Shown one piece after another: positions 8,863 to 17,405 of a stretch of DNA of 64,000 nt (position 1 is its first letter; each line of letters begins with the position of its first letter). The translations under genes were made by a program, and so were the position numbers. Location: positions 1-64,000 of the forward strand of contig CAWJKP010000003.1 of assembly GCA_963843465.1 (NCBI GenBank), read 5' to 3'. This DNA is from CAWJKP01 sp963843465 (GTDB lineage: Bacteria > Planctomycetota > Planctomycetia > Pirellulales > Thermoguttaceae). A model generated the notes under the pieces. It had not been told where the DNA came from. It saw only the letters and a list, made by a program, of their open reading frames with translations, and searched no databases.

Positions 8863-11829
8863 ATGCCTCGCTATAATCCGGCCGTTATCGAACCCAAGTG
8901 GCAGAAATACTGGGAAGAACACCAGACCTTCGCCGCCCCACGCCTGCCGGGGCCGCAGAAGATGTACGTCTTGGACATGTTTCCCTACCCGAGCGGGGAG
9001 GGACTGCACGTCGGCCACCCGGAAGGCTATACGGCTACCGACATCGTCTGCCGCTTCCAGCGGATGCGGGGCAAGAGCGTTCTGCACCCGATGGGCTGGG
9101 ACGCCTTCGGCCTGCCGGCCGAGCAGCACGCCAAGAAGACGGGCACCCATCCCCGCACGACCACCGAGCAGAACATCGCCACCTTCCGCCGGCAGCTCAA
9201 GATGCTGGGCTTCAGCTACGACTGGAGCCGCGAGCTGGCCACCACCGACCCGGGCTACTTCCGCTGGACCCAGTTCATCTTCCTGGTCCTGTACGATACC
9301 TGGTTCGATCCCCAGCAGCAGAAAGGCCGGCCGATCGCCGAGCTGCCCATCCCGGCCGAAACGGCCGCCGCGGGCGAGGATGCGGTCCGCCGCTTCCAAG
9401 ACGAGCACCGGCTGGCCTATCAGCTCGAAGCCCCGGTCAACTGGTGTCCAGCCCTGGGCACCGTGCTGGCCAATGAAGAGGTGCTCGGGGGGCTGAGTGA
9501 GCGCGGCGGGCATCCGGTGGTCCGCGTGCCGATGCGGCAATGGATGCTGCGGATCACGGCCTACGCCGATCGCCTGGAAAAAGACCTCGAACTGGTGGAC
9601 TGGCCGGAGAGCATCAAGCTCCTCCAACGCAACTGGATCGGGCGGAGCACCGGCGCGGAGGTCGACTTCTTCGTCGGCCGCCAGCCCACGGCGGACGGCA
9701 GGCCCTCGCAGGAGGAGTTCGAGACGTTCATCGTCGGCCGGATCGACAACGGCTATCCCCGCCGGGCGAGCGACGACGTGCTGCGGATCTACACCACCCG
9801 GGCCGACACGCTCTTCGGCGCGACCTACATGGTTATCGCCCCCGAGCATCCGCTGCTTGCGCGGCTGACGCTGCCGGCCCAGGCCGAGGCGGTGCGGACC
9901 TACTGCGATCGGGCCGCCCGCAAGAGCGACCTGGACCGCACCGATCTGGCCAAAGAGAAGACGGGCGTCTTCACGGGCTCTTATGCGGTCAATCCGGTCA
10001 ACGGCAAGGCGGTTCCGATCTGGGTCGCCGACTACGTGTTGATCAGCTACGGGACGGGGGCCATCATGGCCGTGCCCGCCCACGATACCCGCGACTTCGA
10101 GTTCGCGCTGGCCTACGGCCTACCGATCATCCCCGTGGTCGACCCGGGACCCCAGGCCCGTGCTCCTCACGCTCCGCGTGAGGGCGTGCGTCACGCGGAG
10201 CGTGACGAGTACAATCGCGACGACTTGCTGGCCGGGCGCGTGGCGTTCACCGCCGATGGTGTGGCGATCAACTCGGGCCGCTTCACCGGCATGACCACGC
10301 CCGAGTTCAAGCAGGCGATCGCCGACGACCTGGCCAACAAGGGCCTGGGCCGCCCGGCCGTCAACTACAAGCTCCGCGACTGGCTCTTCAGCCGCCAGCA
10401 CTTCTGGGGTGAGCCCTTCCCGCTGCTGCACGAATTGGACGCGGAAGGCCGCCGGACGGGCGTGGTCCGCCCGCTGACGCCCGAGGAGCTGCCCGTCGAT
10501 CTGCCGGAGCGGATGACCTTCGATGCCCAGCACGACTCGCTGGAGCCGCCGTTGGAGAAGGCCCCCGCCGACTGGCTCTACGTCGCCCGCGACGGCAAGC
10601 GTTACCAGCGGGAGACGAACACCATGCCGCAATGGGCCGGCTCCTGCTGGTACTACCTGCGGTTCCTCGATCCGAAGAACGCCGAGGCCCTGGTCGATCC
10701 GCAGATCGAGAAGGCCTGGATGCCGGTGGATCTCTACGTGGGCGGCGCGGAACATGCCGTCTTGCACCTGCTCTACGCCCGCTTCTGGCACAAGGTGCTC
10801 TACGACCGCGGTTATGTCAGTCAAGCGGAGCCCTTCCGAAAGCTGGTCAACCAGGGAATGATCCTGGGCGAGATGGAGTTCACCGGGTATCGCCGGTCCT
10901 CCGGGGATTGGGTCAGTTCGACGGAGGTAACATCTTGTGGTGCAGGCGTCCCGCCTGCCGCAGCAGCCGGGACGGCTGCACCACGAGAACGCGCCCAGGC
11001 AGCCGGGACGGCTGCACCACAAGGGCCGGTGGAGGCGGTCAAGCTGCCGGCGGAGCAGGTCGAGAAACAGGGCGAGGCCTTCGTGCTGAAGGCCGATCCG
11101 CAGATCCGCATCGACGCCCGGGCGTACAAGATGTCCAAGAGCCGCGGCAACGTGGTCAACCCGGACCAGGTGGTCCGCGACTTCGGCGCGGACTCGCTGC
11201 GGCTGTACGAGATGTTCATGGGCCCGCTGGAGGCCGTGAAACCCTGGAGCATGGACGGCGTGAGCGGAGTCCGCGGCTTTCTAGACCGGGTCTGGCGGAT
11301 GACGGTCGACGAGCGGGCGGAGGTGGTGCGGCTGAATGCGTCGGTCGCCAACGTCCCGCTTACGCCCGAGCAGAACCGCGTGCTCCACAAGACGATCAAG
11401 GCCGTGACCCAGGACTGCCAGACACTCTCCTTCAACACGGCCATCGCGCGGATGATGGAGTGTACCAACTACTTCTTCAAGGCCGACCCCCGTCCTCGGG
11501 CGGCGATCGAGAAGCTGGTGCTCTTGTTGTCACCTTTCGCCCCGCACCTAGCCGAGGAGCTATGGCGGCTTTTGGGCCACGCCGGCACGCTGGCCTACGA
11601 AGCCTGGCCGGACTACGACGAAGCGCTGATCCGTGAAGCGTCGATCGAAGTGCCGATCCAGATCAACGGCAAGCTCCGCAGCCGGATCGAGGTCCCCGCC
11701 GGCTCCGACCGCGCCGCGATCGAAGCCGCCGCCCGGGCCAATCCCCGCGTGATCGAGATGCTCGAAGGCAAGTCGATCCAGAAGGTGATCGTGGTCCCGG
11801 GCCGGATGGTCAATTTTGTGGTGAGGTGA
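8863..11829 (+). CDS. leuS: Leucyl-tRNA synthetase
   Basis: Class I enzyme charging tRNA-Leu, 988 aa. The HIGH motif is HVGH (residues 49-52) after PYPSGEG; KMSKS is YKMSKSRGN near residue 756. The CP1 editing domain is visible (TRADTLFGATYMVIAPEHP, GTGAIMAVPAHDTRDF), as are ARFWHKVLYD and the C-terminal anticodon domain (FAPHLAEELW). ATG 8863 is chosen because the family begins MPRYNP; the upstream extension is repeat-rich. Two segments not found in ordinary LeuRS interrupt it in frame: residues about 433-450 and 691-720. Both are palindromic repeat families that also occur outside genes. Confidence 0.97.
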   Translation: MPRYNPAVIEPKWQKYWEEHQTFAAPRLPGPQKMYVLDMFPYPSGEGLHVGHPEGYTATDIVCRFQRMRGKSVLHPMGWDAFGLPAEQHAKKTGTHPRTTTEQNIATFRRQLKMLGFSYDWSRELATTDPGYFRWTQFIFLVLYDTWFDPQQQKGRPIAELPIPAETAAAGEDAVRRFQDEHRLAYQLEAPVNWCPALGTVLANEEVLGGLSERGGHPVVRVPMRQWMLRITAYADRLEKDLELVDWPESIKLLQRNWIGRSTGAEVDFFVGRQPTADGRPSQEEFETFIVGRIDNGYPRRASDDVLRIYTTRADTLFGATYMVIAPEHPLLARLTLPAQAEAVRTYCDRAARKSDLDRTDLAKEKTGVFTGSYAVNPVNGKAVPIWVADYVLISYGTGAIMAVPAHDTRDFEFALAYGLPIIPVVDPGPQARAPHAPREGVRHAERDEYNRDDLLAGRVAFTADGVAINSGRFTGMTTPEFKQAIADDLANKGLGRPAVNYKLRDWLFSRQHFWGEPFPLLHELDAEGRRTGVVRPLTPEELPVDLPERMTFDAQHDSLEPPLEKAPADWLYVARDGKRYQRETNTMPQWAGSCWYYLRFLDPKNAEALVDPQIEKAWMPVDLYVGGAEHAVLHLLYARFWHKVLYDRGYVSQAEPFRKLVNQGMILGEMEFTGYRRSSGDWVSSTEVTSCGAGVPPAAAAGTAAPRERAQAAGTAAPQGPVEAVKLPAEQVEKQGEAFVLKADPQIRIDARAYKMSKSRGNVVNPDQVVRDFGADSLRLYEMFMGPLEAVKPWSMDGVSGVRGFLDRVWRMTVDERAEVVRLNASVANVPLTPEQNRVLHKTIKAVTQDCQTLSFNTAIARMMECTNYFFKADPRPRAAIEKLVLLLSPFAPHLAEELWRLLGHAGTLAYEAWPDYDEALIREASIEVPIQINGKLRSRIEVPAGSDRAAIEAAARANPRVIEMLEGKSIQKVIVVPGRMVNFVVR
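10160..10212. repeat. Palindromic repeat family B inside leuS
   Basis: The right half, read in reverse complement, matches 23398-23421 base for base over 24 positions (core TCACGCTCCGCGTGACG). The left half is a near copy. It is translated in frame as PHAPREGVRHAERDEY, just after the CP1 editing domain motifs. Other copies: 23398-23450 and 40242-40287. Confidence 0.9.
10934..11023. repeat. Palindromic repeat family A inside leuS, 90 bp
   Basis: Runs from CTTGTGGTGCAGGCGTCCC to GACGGCTGCACCACAAG and contains a duplicated right half. Length is exactly 30 codons, so the reading frame is kept. The first 24-25 bases are identical to the starts of the intergenic copies at 17303 and 55607. It encodes an Ala/Gly/Pro-rich loop about 35 residues before KMSKS. 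Confidence 0.92.
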
Positions 11830-11923
11830 ACGTGGGGTGGGCTTCAGCCCGCCTCGGCAATCGCGACGATCACGGGCGCGTTGAGGGTCGGCCGGACGTT
11901 GATTTCTTCGACAGAGGTTAGCC

Positions 11924-12151
11924 ATGCGTATTCCAGGACAGCGGGTGAAGCGGACACGCCTGATTCAGACCGAGAAGTATGTGGTTGCGGTAGAAGTCGA
12001 GCTGGTCGTCCCGGTCGACGACCCGAGCGAGCCGTGCTATGAATCGGAAACGGTTCAACTCCTACGAGAGATCAAGGAACACGCCGAGCGGGAAGACGTA
12101 GCCTGGTTGAGGACGCAGGGCAAGGTCTACGTTGCCGTGGAGGCTGCGTAA
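11924..12151 (+). CDS. Small conserved-looking protein of unknown function
   Basis: 75 aa, start ATG 11924 with AGAGG about 9 bases upstream. Predicted alternation of beta-strands (YVVAVEVELVVP) and a charged helix (TVQLLREIKEHAERED), ending in a strand (GKVYVAVEA). No motif recognised. It lies 94 bases after leuS on the same strand and ends 6 bases before the convergent DUF1611 gene. Confidence 0.62.
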   Translation: MRIPGQRVKRTRLIQTEKYVVAVEVELVVPVDDPSEPCYESETVQLLREIKEHAEREDVAWLRTQGKVYVAVEAA

Positions 12152-12157
12152 TAAACG

Positions 12158-13201
12158 TCATTGCTTTTCCAGCTTGCGCCGCAGCTTGAGCACGGCGTCG
12201 ACCAGCTCCTGGGGACCGTGGCGGAGCACGTCGCAGGCGGGCAGGCCCAGCTCCTTGCGGACCCGACTCCGCTCGGCGGCTACTTCGGCGTCGGAGAACT
12301 TGGCGCCGTTGATGGCCAGGCCGATCACCCAGCAAGGGTGCATGATGTTGGCCGCCGCCTCGTAAAACTCCTTGATCGTGCCCAGCGGCGACAGGGGATA
12401 TTGCTCCATGCCGTAGATCGCCTTGCGGCCCATCTCGTAGCAGAGGATCAGCCCGTCGGGCATGGTCCCGTGGAGCAGGCCCAGGGTCACGCAGGAATAG
12501 CGGGGATGAAAGAGCGTCCCCTGGCCCTCGATCACGATCACGTCGTGGTGCTGGTTGGCCAGCACCAGTTTCTCCGCCGCCCCGCTGACGAAATCGGAGA
12601 TCACCCGGTCGATCGGGCAGCCGTCGCCCTCGACCAGGATCCCGGTCTGCCCTGTGGCCACGAACTTGGCACGGAGCCCCACTTGCCTCAGTCCCGCGGC
12701 GACCTCCACGGCCGTGACCATCTTCCCCACGCTGCAATCGTTGCCGATGGTCTGGATCCGCAGGCAACCTTCGCGGATCCCGCGGCGATGGGCCACGTCG
12801 TGCTCGTCGTTGCGGCGAACGTCGACCAGCCGCACGCCCCGACAGGCCGCCGCCTGGGCGAACTCGGGATCCTCGCCGAGGAAATCGTGCAGGCCGGAAA
12901 CCACGTCCAGCTTTCGCGCGATGGCCTCCAGAATGATCGGCCGCCACGAGGACGGAATCTTGCCGCCGGGCGGGGCGATGCCCAACAACAGCGTGTCGGC
13001 GCCGGCCGCCTCGGCCAGCGAGCCGATCACCGGCAGCGCGCCGCCCACGCCCAACAGTTCCTGAGTCGTCTTCCCCGCCGCAGTCCGATCCAACACGGCC
13101 ACGACTTCCTGCGGCTTGTAACGGATCAGGCAAATCGCCGTCTTGGCGACGTGGGCGTCGTGGAAGCCGTCGGTGAGCACGATCATTCGCCGCGCGGTCA
13201 T
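12158..13201 (-). CDS. DUF1611 family protein (DgcN-like, P-loop)
   Basis: 347 aa. The N-terminal Rossmann-like half contains VVAVLDRTAAGK and LLLGIAPPGGKIP. The C-terminal half has a variant P-loop (TIGNDCSVGKM) and IVIEGQGTLFHPRYS, features of DUF1611. The characterised relative DgcN is an N-acetyltransferase for D-glutamate that works with the racemase DgcA. No dgcA-like (enolase-fold) gene is adjacent here, so the substrate is open. It starts at ATG 13201 and is monocistronic. Confidence 0.85.
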   Translation of the reverse strand: MTARRMIVLTDGFHDAHVAKTAICLIRYKPQEVVAVLDRTAAGKTTQELLGVGGALPVIGSLAEAAGADTLLLGIAPPGGKIPSSWRPIILEAIARKLDVVSGLHDFLGEDPEFAQAAACRGVRLVDVRRNDEHDVAHRRGIREGCLRIQTIGNDCSVGKMVTAVEVAAGLRQVGLRAKFVATGQTGILVEGDGCPIDRVISDFVSGAAEKLVLANQHHDVIVIEGQGTLFHPRYSCVTLGLLHGTMPDGLILCYEMGRKAIYGMEQYPLSPLGTIKEFYEAAANIMHPCWVIGLAINGAKFSDAEVAAERSRVRKELGLPACDVLRHGPQELVDAVLKLRRKLEKQ

Positions 13202-13241
13202 GGCTCCACCATTATAGTCGGACTATGACAGGGCGGCGATT

Positions 13242-13736
13242 TCAGCAAAAAACGCCGTAGGTTTCCATCAGATAGGTCGCAATTACGGCCGTCCAGATTG
13301 GGGATGTCATAATGGCGACCTTCGTCAGCCAAGACAGTTGCGGTTCGGGCCAACGAGCCACTGCGTAGAATAAGTACAAACGGACAAAAAGAAAGACGTC
13401 CACACCGAAGTACAGGCGGCACATGCGACAAAACCACACGCCGCCATCCCCTGGTGCCATCAACGCAGCGCCAACAAACTGAAAGAGCATCAGCAACGTG
13501 AGAAGGCGAATGATCTTGGACGGAAGCCAATGCGCCACCATCGCGGCAGGTAGGGTTCCCAGCGTTATCACCGGCCAAACTGCTTGTTCCGGGAATGTTC
13601 TCCAAATGCTTAGCAACAACGCAACAGCGGCGGTAAATAACAGAAGAGAACGAATCGAGAACTGCCACGGCGGTCGCCGGGCAGTCGCCGAATCGCCGGC
13701 AACTTCATCCTGTTGGGGCGGTTCCTCTGAAGACAT
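13242..13736 (-). CDS. Small membrane protein with a planctomycete-type FSIRSLLL segment
   Basis: The start is taken as the Met of MSSEEPPQQDE at 13736, because the longer frame reads through a palindromic repeat. About 35 hydrophilic residues precede PPWQFSIRSLLLFTAAVA, an N-terminal transmembrane pattern I know from many planctomycete proteins of unknown function. Three to four further helices follow (VWPVITLGTLPAAMVAHWL, LLTLLMLFQFVGAALM, FLFVRLYLFYAVA). No function can be named. Confidence 0.65.
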   Translation of the reverse strand: MSSEEPPQQDEVAGDSATARRPPWQFSIRSLLLFTAAVALLLSIWRTFPEQAVWPVITLGTLPAAMVAHWLPSKIIRLLTLLMLFQFVGAALMAPGDGGVWFCRMCRLYFGVDVFLFVRLYLFYAVARWPEPQLSWLTKVAIMTSPIWTAVIATYLMETYGVFC

Positions 13737-13799
13737 TGGGGCACCAACCTTCTCCAACGCTCCTCCGGGATTTGGGAGGAAGCAGTGATCGTCCAGAGA

Positions 13800-13858
13800 G
13801 CGGAGCCAGAGAAGAGGAACCCGTATTTCTTGGTCCACCGCACGTGTTCCTCTTCTCT
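13800..13858. repeat. Palindromic repeat family K, copy 1
   Basis: Hairpin AGAGAAGAGGAAC ... GTTCCTCTTCTCT with the loop segment TATTTCTTGGTCC. The same element, in reverse orientation, is at 30765-30821, including its GAGCGGA-CCAGAGAAG flank. It sits immediately upstream of the membrane-protein gene at 13242-13736. Confidence 0.85.
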
Positions 13859-14034
13859 GTCAGGCGTCGTGGGGCGGCGCGAATGCCTGAACGGCATCTC
13901 AAGTCCCGGCAAACCCGCCCCCTACGGAGCATTATGCCGTTGCGGATCTGTCCCTGCAAGAGAGGGGTAACGGGCGTAAGACGGCGCGGCGGGCTTCCGG
14001 AACGCCACGGAGGGCGTTCCCTACAGACTCGCCC

Positions 14035-14862
14035 CTACACCTCGATCACCCCCAACTCCTGGCAGGCGGATTCGACGGTCTGGACGTCGATCTCTCGCAG
14101 ACGGCGGCCAGCGCCGGCCAGCAGGGCCAGGTCGGCAAGCTGAGTGATGCGGCGAGGTATGCCTCCGCCCAGCTCGTGCAACCGCGTGATGGCCGGCGGG
14201 GCGAAGACCGGCGACTTCCCCCCGGCCCGGGAAAGCGACGCCTGGAGGAAGTTCTCCGTGTCGGTCTGGTCCCACAAGCCCAGGTCGATGCGTAATTCCA
14301 CCCGTTCCAAGAGGGAATCGCCCAGTCGGCCTGCCCGCTCGGGACGGCCCGCCAGCACCAGGGTCAACGGCGAATCGGGGCCCTGCTGGAGCTGCGCCAG
14401 CCGAGCCACCTGGGCCAATACGTCGGGCTTGGCCCGATCCGCGTCGTCCAACAGCACCACCGACCGCACGTGCTGATACCGGTACTCCGCCAAGCGGTCG
14501 TCGATGCTCCGCCAGAGGACATGCGGTGAAGTCCCTCGCGGGAGATCCATTTCGAGGCTCGCGGCCAGCAAGAGGGGGAACTCGCACGGCTCGACCCCCA
14601 CCAAGTTGACCTGCGCCACCGGCAAGCCCTGCTGGCGGATCTCCCGGCCGAAGACCACCAGCAAAAGCGACTTTCCGCTGCCTTGCTCCCCCAGCAGAAG
14701 GCCCATCCGCCGCCGCTGCTCGACGAGGAAATGGAGCCTCGCCAGCGCCTCTTCGTGGGAGGGGCCCTGGTAGAAGAAGCGAGGGTCCAGATCGGTTCTG
14801 AAGGGAGTCTCGTCGAGTCCCCAGTGTGACTGATACATCGGTCCAGGCCCGGTCTGCGACAA
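14035..14862 (-). CDS. ExeA/GspA-like AAA ATPase
   Basis: 275 aa. MYQSHWGLDETPF and DPRFFYQG are the N-terminal signature of ExeA-type ATPases; Walker A is GEQGSGKS and Walker B is VVLLDDAD. A sensor region (LTLVLAGRPE) and a C-terminal lid (ALLAGAGRRL) follow. In Aeromonas ExeA helps assemble a secretin through peptidoglycan; planctomycetes carry many stand-alone copies. The TTG at 14862 has GGAG seven bases upstream; ATG 14838 is the alternative. It is divergent from rsmE with an inverted repeat between. Related TniB/TnsC ATPases act in transposition, but no transposase is nearby. Confidence 0.85.
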   Translation of the reverse strand: MSQTGPGPMYQSHWGLDETPFRTDLDPRFFYQGPSHEEALARLHFLVEQRRRMGLLLGEQGSGKSLLLVVFGREIRQQGLPVAQVNLVGVEPCEFPLLLAASLEMDLPRGTSPHVLWRSIDDRLAEYRYQHVRSVVLLDDADRAKPDVLAQVARLAQLQQGPDSPLTLVLAGRPERAGRLGDSLLERVELRIDLGLWDQTDTENFLQASLSRAGGKSPVFAPPAITRLHELGGGIPRRITQLADLALLAGAGRRLREIDVQTVESACQELGVIEV

Positions 14863-14877
14863 GGTGCGTCTCCACTG

Positions 14878-14925
14878 CCCTATGGTTTCTCTTTTCGGTA
14901 CAATCCGCAGAGAAACTTCATAGGG
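14878..14925. promoter_or_regulatory. Inverted repeat in the divergent ExeA-like/rsmE promoter region
   Basis: CCCTATGGTTTCTC is mirrored by GAGAAACTTCATAGGG across a 48-bp span. A TACAAT hexamer (14899-14904) in the loop could be the -10 of rsmE. It could be an operator shared by both genes or a structured leader; no regulator is known. Confidence 0.45.
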
Positions 14926-14951
14926 AATAAACGCTCCTTCCCCTGCATTTG

Positions 14952-15746
14952 ATGCCGAACCGCTATTTTTCCCAAATTAACATTGCAACCGACCAGGCCC
15001 GGCTCTCCGGTCCCGAGGCTCACCACTTAATCCACGTCATGCGGGCCGAAATCGGCGCGGAGGTGGTGCTGTTCGACGGCACGGGCAGGGAGTTTCTCGC
15101 GGAGGTCGTCCAGGTTGGCCGGAGCGAGGTCCAGCTTGCCATCCTCGCCCAGCGAAACGTCGATCGGGAACTGGCGACGGAATTGGCGATCGGGATTACC
15201 CTTCCAAAAGGGGACAGGCAGAAATGGCTCGTCGAGAAGCTGGTGGAACTCGGCGTGACGCGGCTGGTTCCTCTGGTCACGGAGCGATCGGTGGCGAGAC
15301 CTCTCCCGCCGGTCTTGGAACGCCTCCGGCGGACCGTGATTGAGGCCTCGAAGCAGTGTGGGCGGAACCGCTTGATGGAGATTGCCGAGCCCCAGTTCTG
15401 GCCGGCGCTGGTCGAGGCCGCCGCCGGCGTCGAGCATCGCTGGCTGGCGCATCCGGCACGGGAGAAGACGACGGAAAGCTCTTGCCGGTATTCCGCCGGG
15501 CAGGCGGCGGACAAGTTTCGTCCGCCTTCCCCAAGTCCCGCCCGGCAGGCGGGACCTGCGCGGCCGGGCCCGATCGTCCTGGCCATCGGTCCTGAGGGTG
15601 GTTTCACGGACGAGGAGGCCGGCCTGGCAGCGGCCGCGGGCTGGCAATTGGTGGATCTCGGCCCACGCATCCTGCGAATCGAGACGGCGGCCCTCTTGCT
15701 GGTCTCCTGGGCGGTCCTCAGAGAGGAGTTAGAAGTTAGGAGTTAG
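14952..15746 (+). CDS. rsmE: 16S rRNA m3U1498 methyltransferase RsmE
   Basis: SPOUT-family methyltransferase of the small ribosomal subunit, 264 aa. The N-terminal PUA-like domain holds GPEAHHLIHVMR and LFDGTGREF. The C-terminal knot has LPKGDRQKWLVEKLVELG, LAIGPEGGF and LGPRILRIETAALL, which bind S-adenosylmethionine. ATG 14952 is chosen over the adjacent TTG. About 30 residues between the helix after ASKQCGRNR and AIGPEGG (SAGQAADKF to RPGP) are absent from usual RsmE and include a palindromic repeat. The last codons come from a heptamer repeat. Confidence 0.95.
   Translation: MPNRYFSQINIATDQARLSGPEAHHLIHVMRAEIGAEVVLFDGTGREFLAEVVQVGRSEVQLAILAQRNVDRELATELAIGITLPKGDRQKWLVEKLVELGVTRLVPLVTERSVARPLPPVLERLRRTVIEASKQCGRNRLMEIAEPQFWPALVEAAAGVEHRWLAHPAREKTTESSCRYSAGQAADKFRPPSPSPARQAGPARPGPIVLAIGPEGGFTDEEAGLAAAAGWQLVDLGPRILRIETAALLLVSWAVLREELEVRS
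15533..15557. repeat. 25-bp palindromic repeat family M inside rsmE
   Basis: AAGTCCCGCCC-GGCAGGCGGGACCT. Its exact reverse complement, all 25 bases, occurs in intergenic DNA at 18405-18429. It is translated in frame just before the AIGPEGG cofactor loop. Confidence 0.85.
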
Positions 15747-15956
15747 GAGTTAGAATGAGCAACGGGGCCGGCGACGTACGCTCGTTAATACTAACGGGTG
15801 TTCACGTTTTGAGGAATCGACGGTTACCACGTGCTACAGGTGCGACCAGCCCCGCATGACAGTTTGATCCGGACGGTTACCTCCTACTTCTAACTTCTAA
15901 CTCCTAACTCCTAACTCCTAACTCCTAACTCCTGACTCCTAACTCCTAACTTCTGC
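15726..15956. repeat. Heptamer arrays in inverted orientation between rsmE and the lipoate ligase gene
   Basis: GAGTTAG-type heptamers at 15726-15752 face a long CTAACTC array at 15883-15956. The two can pair as a long stem. The central 130 bases hold no gene. The arrays form the end of rsmE and run up to the start codon of the next gene. Confidence 0.75.
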
Positions 15957-15959
15957 CTC

Positions 15960-16661
15960 ATGCGACTGCTCGACCTGACCCTGCCAACGGCCGAAGAGAA
16001 CCTGGCGCTGGACGAGGCCCTGCTCGACGAGGACGAGACCTCAGGCTTGCCGCGGGAAACCCTGCGGCTCTGGGAATCCGACCGGCCGCTGGTGGTGATC
16101 GGTCGCTCGTCGCGGATCGACGCCGAGGTCCGCCGGGAGGTCTGCGAGGAGCTGCGGATTCCCGTGCTGCGGCGGACCAGCGGCGGGGCGGCGATCGTCG
16201 CCGGCCCCGGCTGCCTGATGTACGCCTTGGTACTGCGCTCGCTGCCAATCGACGAGGCCCATCTCTACGTGCGCGGGAGAATCGCCAGGGCACTACGTCA
16301 ACTTGTGCCGGGCGTCGAGAAAGGGGGAACCAGCGACCTGGCGATAGGGGGCCGGAAATTTTCCGGCAACAGCGTCCGCTGCAAACGGGACCGAATGCTC
16401 TATCACGGGACGCTGCTCTACGGTTTTCCGTTGGAGCTGATCGCCCGTTTGTTGACGATGCCGCCTCGCCAGCCGGACTATCGGGAAGGACGCGGCCACG
16501 AGTCGTTCGTAACCAATCTGCCGTTGACCTCGTCCGCCATCCGCGAGGCGATGATCACCGCCTGGCAGGCCACCGAGCCCTGTTCCGAGTGGCCGCGGTC
16601 GGCCACCGCCCGGCTGGTGGTCGAGCGTTACTCGCGGCGCGAGTGGAACGAGCAGTGCTGA
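15960..16661 (+). CDS. lplA: Lipoate-protein ligase A-type protein
   Basis: BPL/LPL-fold protein of 233 aa. Recognisable are NLALDEALL at the N-terminus, the lipoate-binding strand RRTSGGAAIVAGPGCLMYAL, and the lysine loop GGRKFSGNSVR whose Lys contacts the acyl-adenylate. HGTLLYGFPLELIARLL follows. Relatives attach lipoate or octanoate to E2 and GcvH proteins. It is shorter than E. coli LplA and lacks the C-terminal accessory domain, so it could also be an octanoyltransferase (LipM type). No RBS is visible because repeats abut the start. Confidence 0.85.
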   Translation: MRLLDLTLPTAEENLALDEALLDEDETSGLPRETLRLWESDRPLVVIGRSSRIDAEVRREVCEELRIPVLRRTSGGAAIVAGPGCLMYALVLRSLPIDEAHLYVRGRIARALRQLVPGVEKGGTSDLAIGGRKFSGNSVRCKRDRMLYHGTLLYGFPLELIARLLTMPPRQPDYREGRGHESFVTNLPLTSSAIREAMITAWQATEPCSEWPRSATARLVVERYSRREWNEQC

Positions 16662-16664
16662 GGC

Positions 16665-17234
16665 CTACCGCACCATCATCACGATCAACGTGATCAGCCA
16701 GATCAGGCCGACCACGGCGGCGCCAATGCCGGTTGCCAGTCCGGCGACCGCGATGCGGTCGCCCGTCAGGTGAGCGCTTTGTTGGATCCGCTTGCGGGCC
16801 TGGAGCGCTTTCCAGACGGCAAAGGGTCCCAGCCCGAGACCCGCCACGGGAACCACCACGCCGGCGATCGCCATGGTCAGCGAGGTTTTGGCGTCGGGAC
16901 AGAGCTCCGGCCCCCACTGGACCGGCTTCTGCCCGGTCTTGGCAGCCGCCCGAGCCGCGGCCTGGAGATCCTCGGGGGTCATGCCCCCCGCTCCGCCGCC
17001 GGTGCTCGGGTCGCGGCGATTGCTGCTCCGCAGCGTAACGAGCAGTCCCAGGGCAATGCCCAATAAGGTGACGGCATAGCCGGGCACCCAGTTAGCGCCC
17101 GCCTCGGGCGGCGGCGGCTCGGGGGTGTTCTGCCGCCCGGCGGCCCAAACCGTGCCCTGGAGACTGGCCCAGCCTGCAAGCATCAACGACGCCAGTCGCA
17201 GGTCGCAGCAGAGCGATCGACGAACGAGTTTCAT
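16665..17234 (-). CDS. Hypothetical exported membrane protein
   Basis: Start taken at MKLVRRSLCC (17234). An N-terminal signal or anchor (LASLMLAGWASLQGTVWAA) is followed by a Pro-rich stretch, a helix (GYAVTLLGIALGLLVTL), a soluble segment, and two more helices (LTMAIAGVVVPVAGLGLGPF and the C-terminal AAVVGLIWLITLIVMM). No family is recognised. Convergent with the lipoate ligase gene, 3 bases apart. Confidence 0.68.
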   Translation of the reverse strand: MKLVRRSLCCDLRLASLMLAGWASLQGTVWAAGRQNTPEPPPPEAGANWVPGYAVTLLGIALGLLVTLRSSNRRDPSTGGGAGGMTPEDLQAAARAAAKTGQKPVQWGPELCPDAKTSLTMAIAGVVVPVAGLGLGPFAVWKALQARKRIQQSAHLTGDRIAVAGLATGIGAAVVGLIWLITLIVMMVR

Positions 17235-17302
17235 AGCAGTCCATTGTAAACCAGAGCGGCGGAACCAGCAAAGGGCCGCAACACAATAAGATCTGCAATT
17301 CA

Positions 17303-17358
17303 TTGTGGTGCAGGCGTCCCGCCTGCCCGGAAATGCAGGCGGGACGCCTGCACCACAA
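17303..17358. repeat. Palindromic repeat family A, intergenic copy
   Basis: Near-perfect hairpin TTGTGGTGCAGGCGTCCCGC ... GCGGGACGCCTGCACCACAA around CCCGGAAA. Same family as 10934-11023 (inside leuS) and 55607-55662. It lies upstream of the membrane-protein gene. Confidence 0.92.
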
Positions 17359-17405
17359 GTAGCGATCGACCAACTTATTCGCTTGCGGCGGCAAAGGCCC
17401 TTACA

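Noticed and set aside
14035..14862. Transposition ATPase (TniB/TnsC) of a Tn7-like element
   Set aside because: N-terminal MYQSHWGLDETPF is the ExeA pattern and no transposase or element ends flank it.
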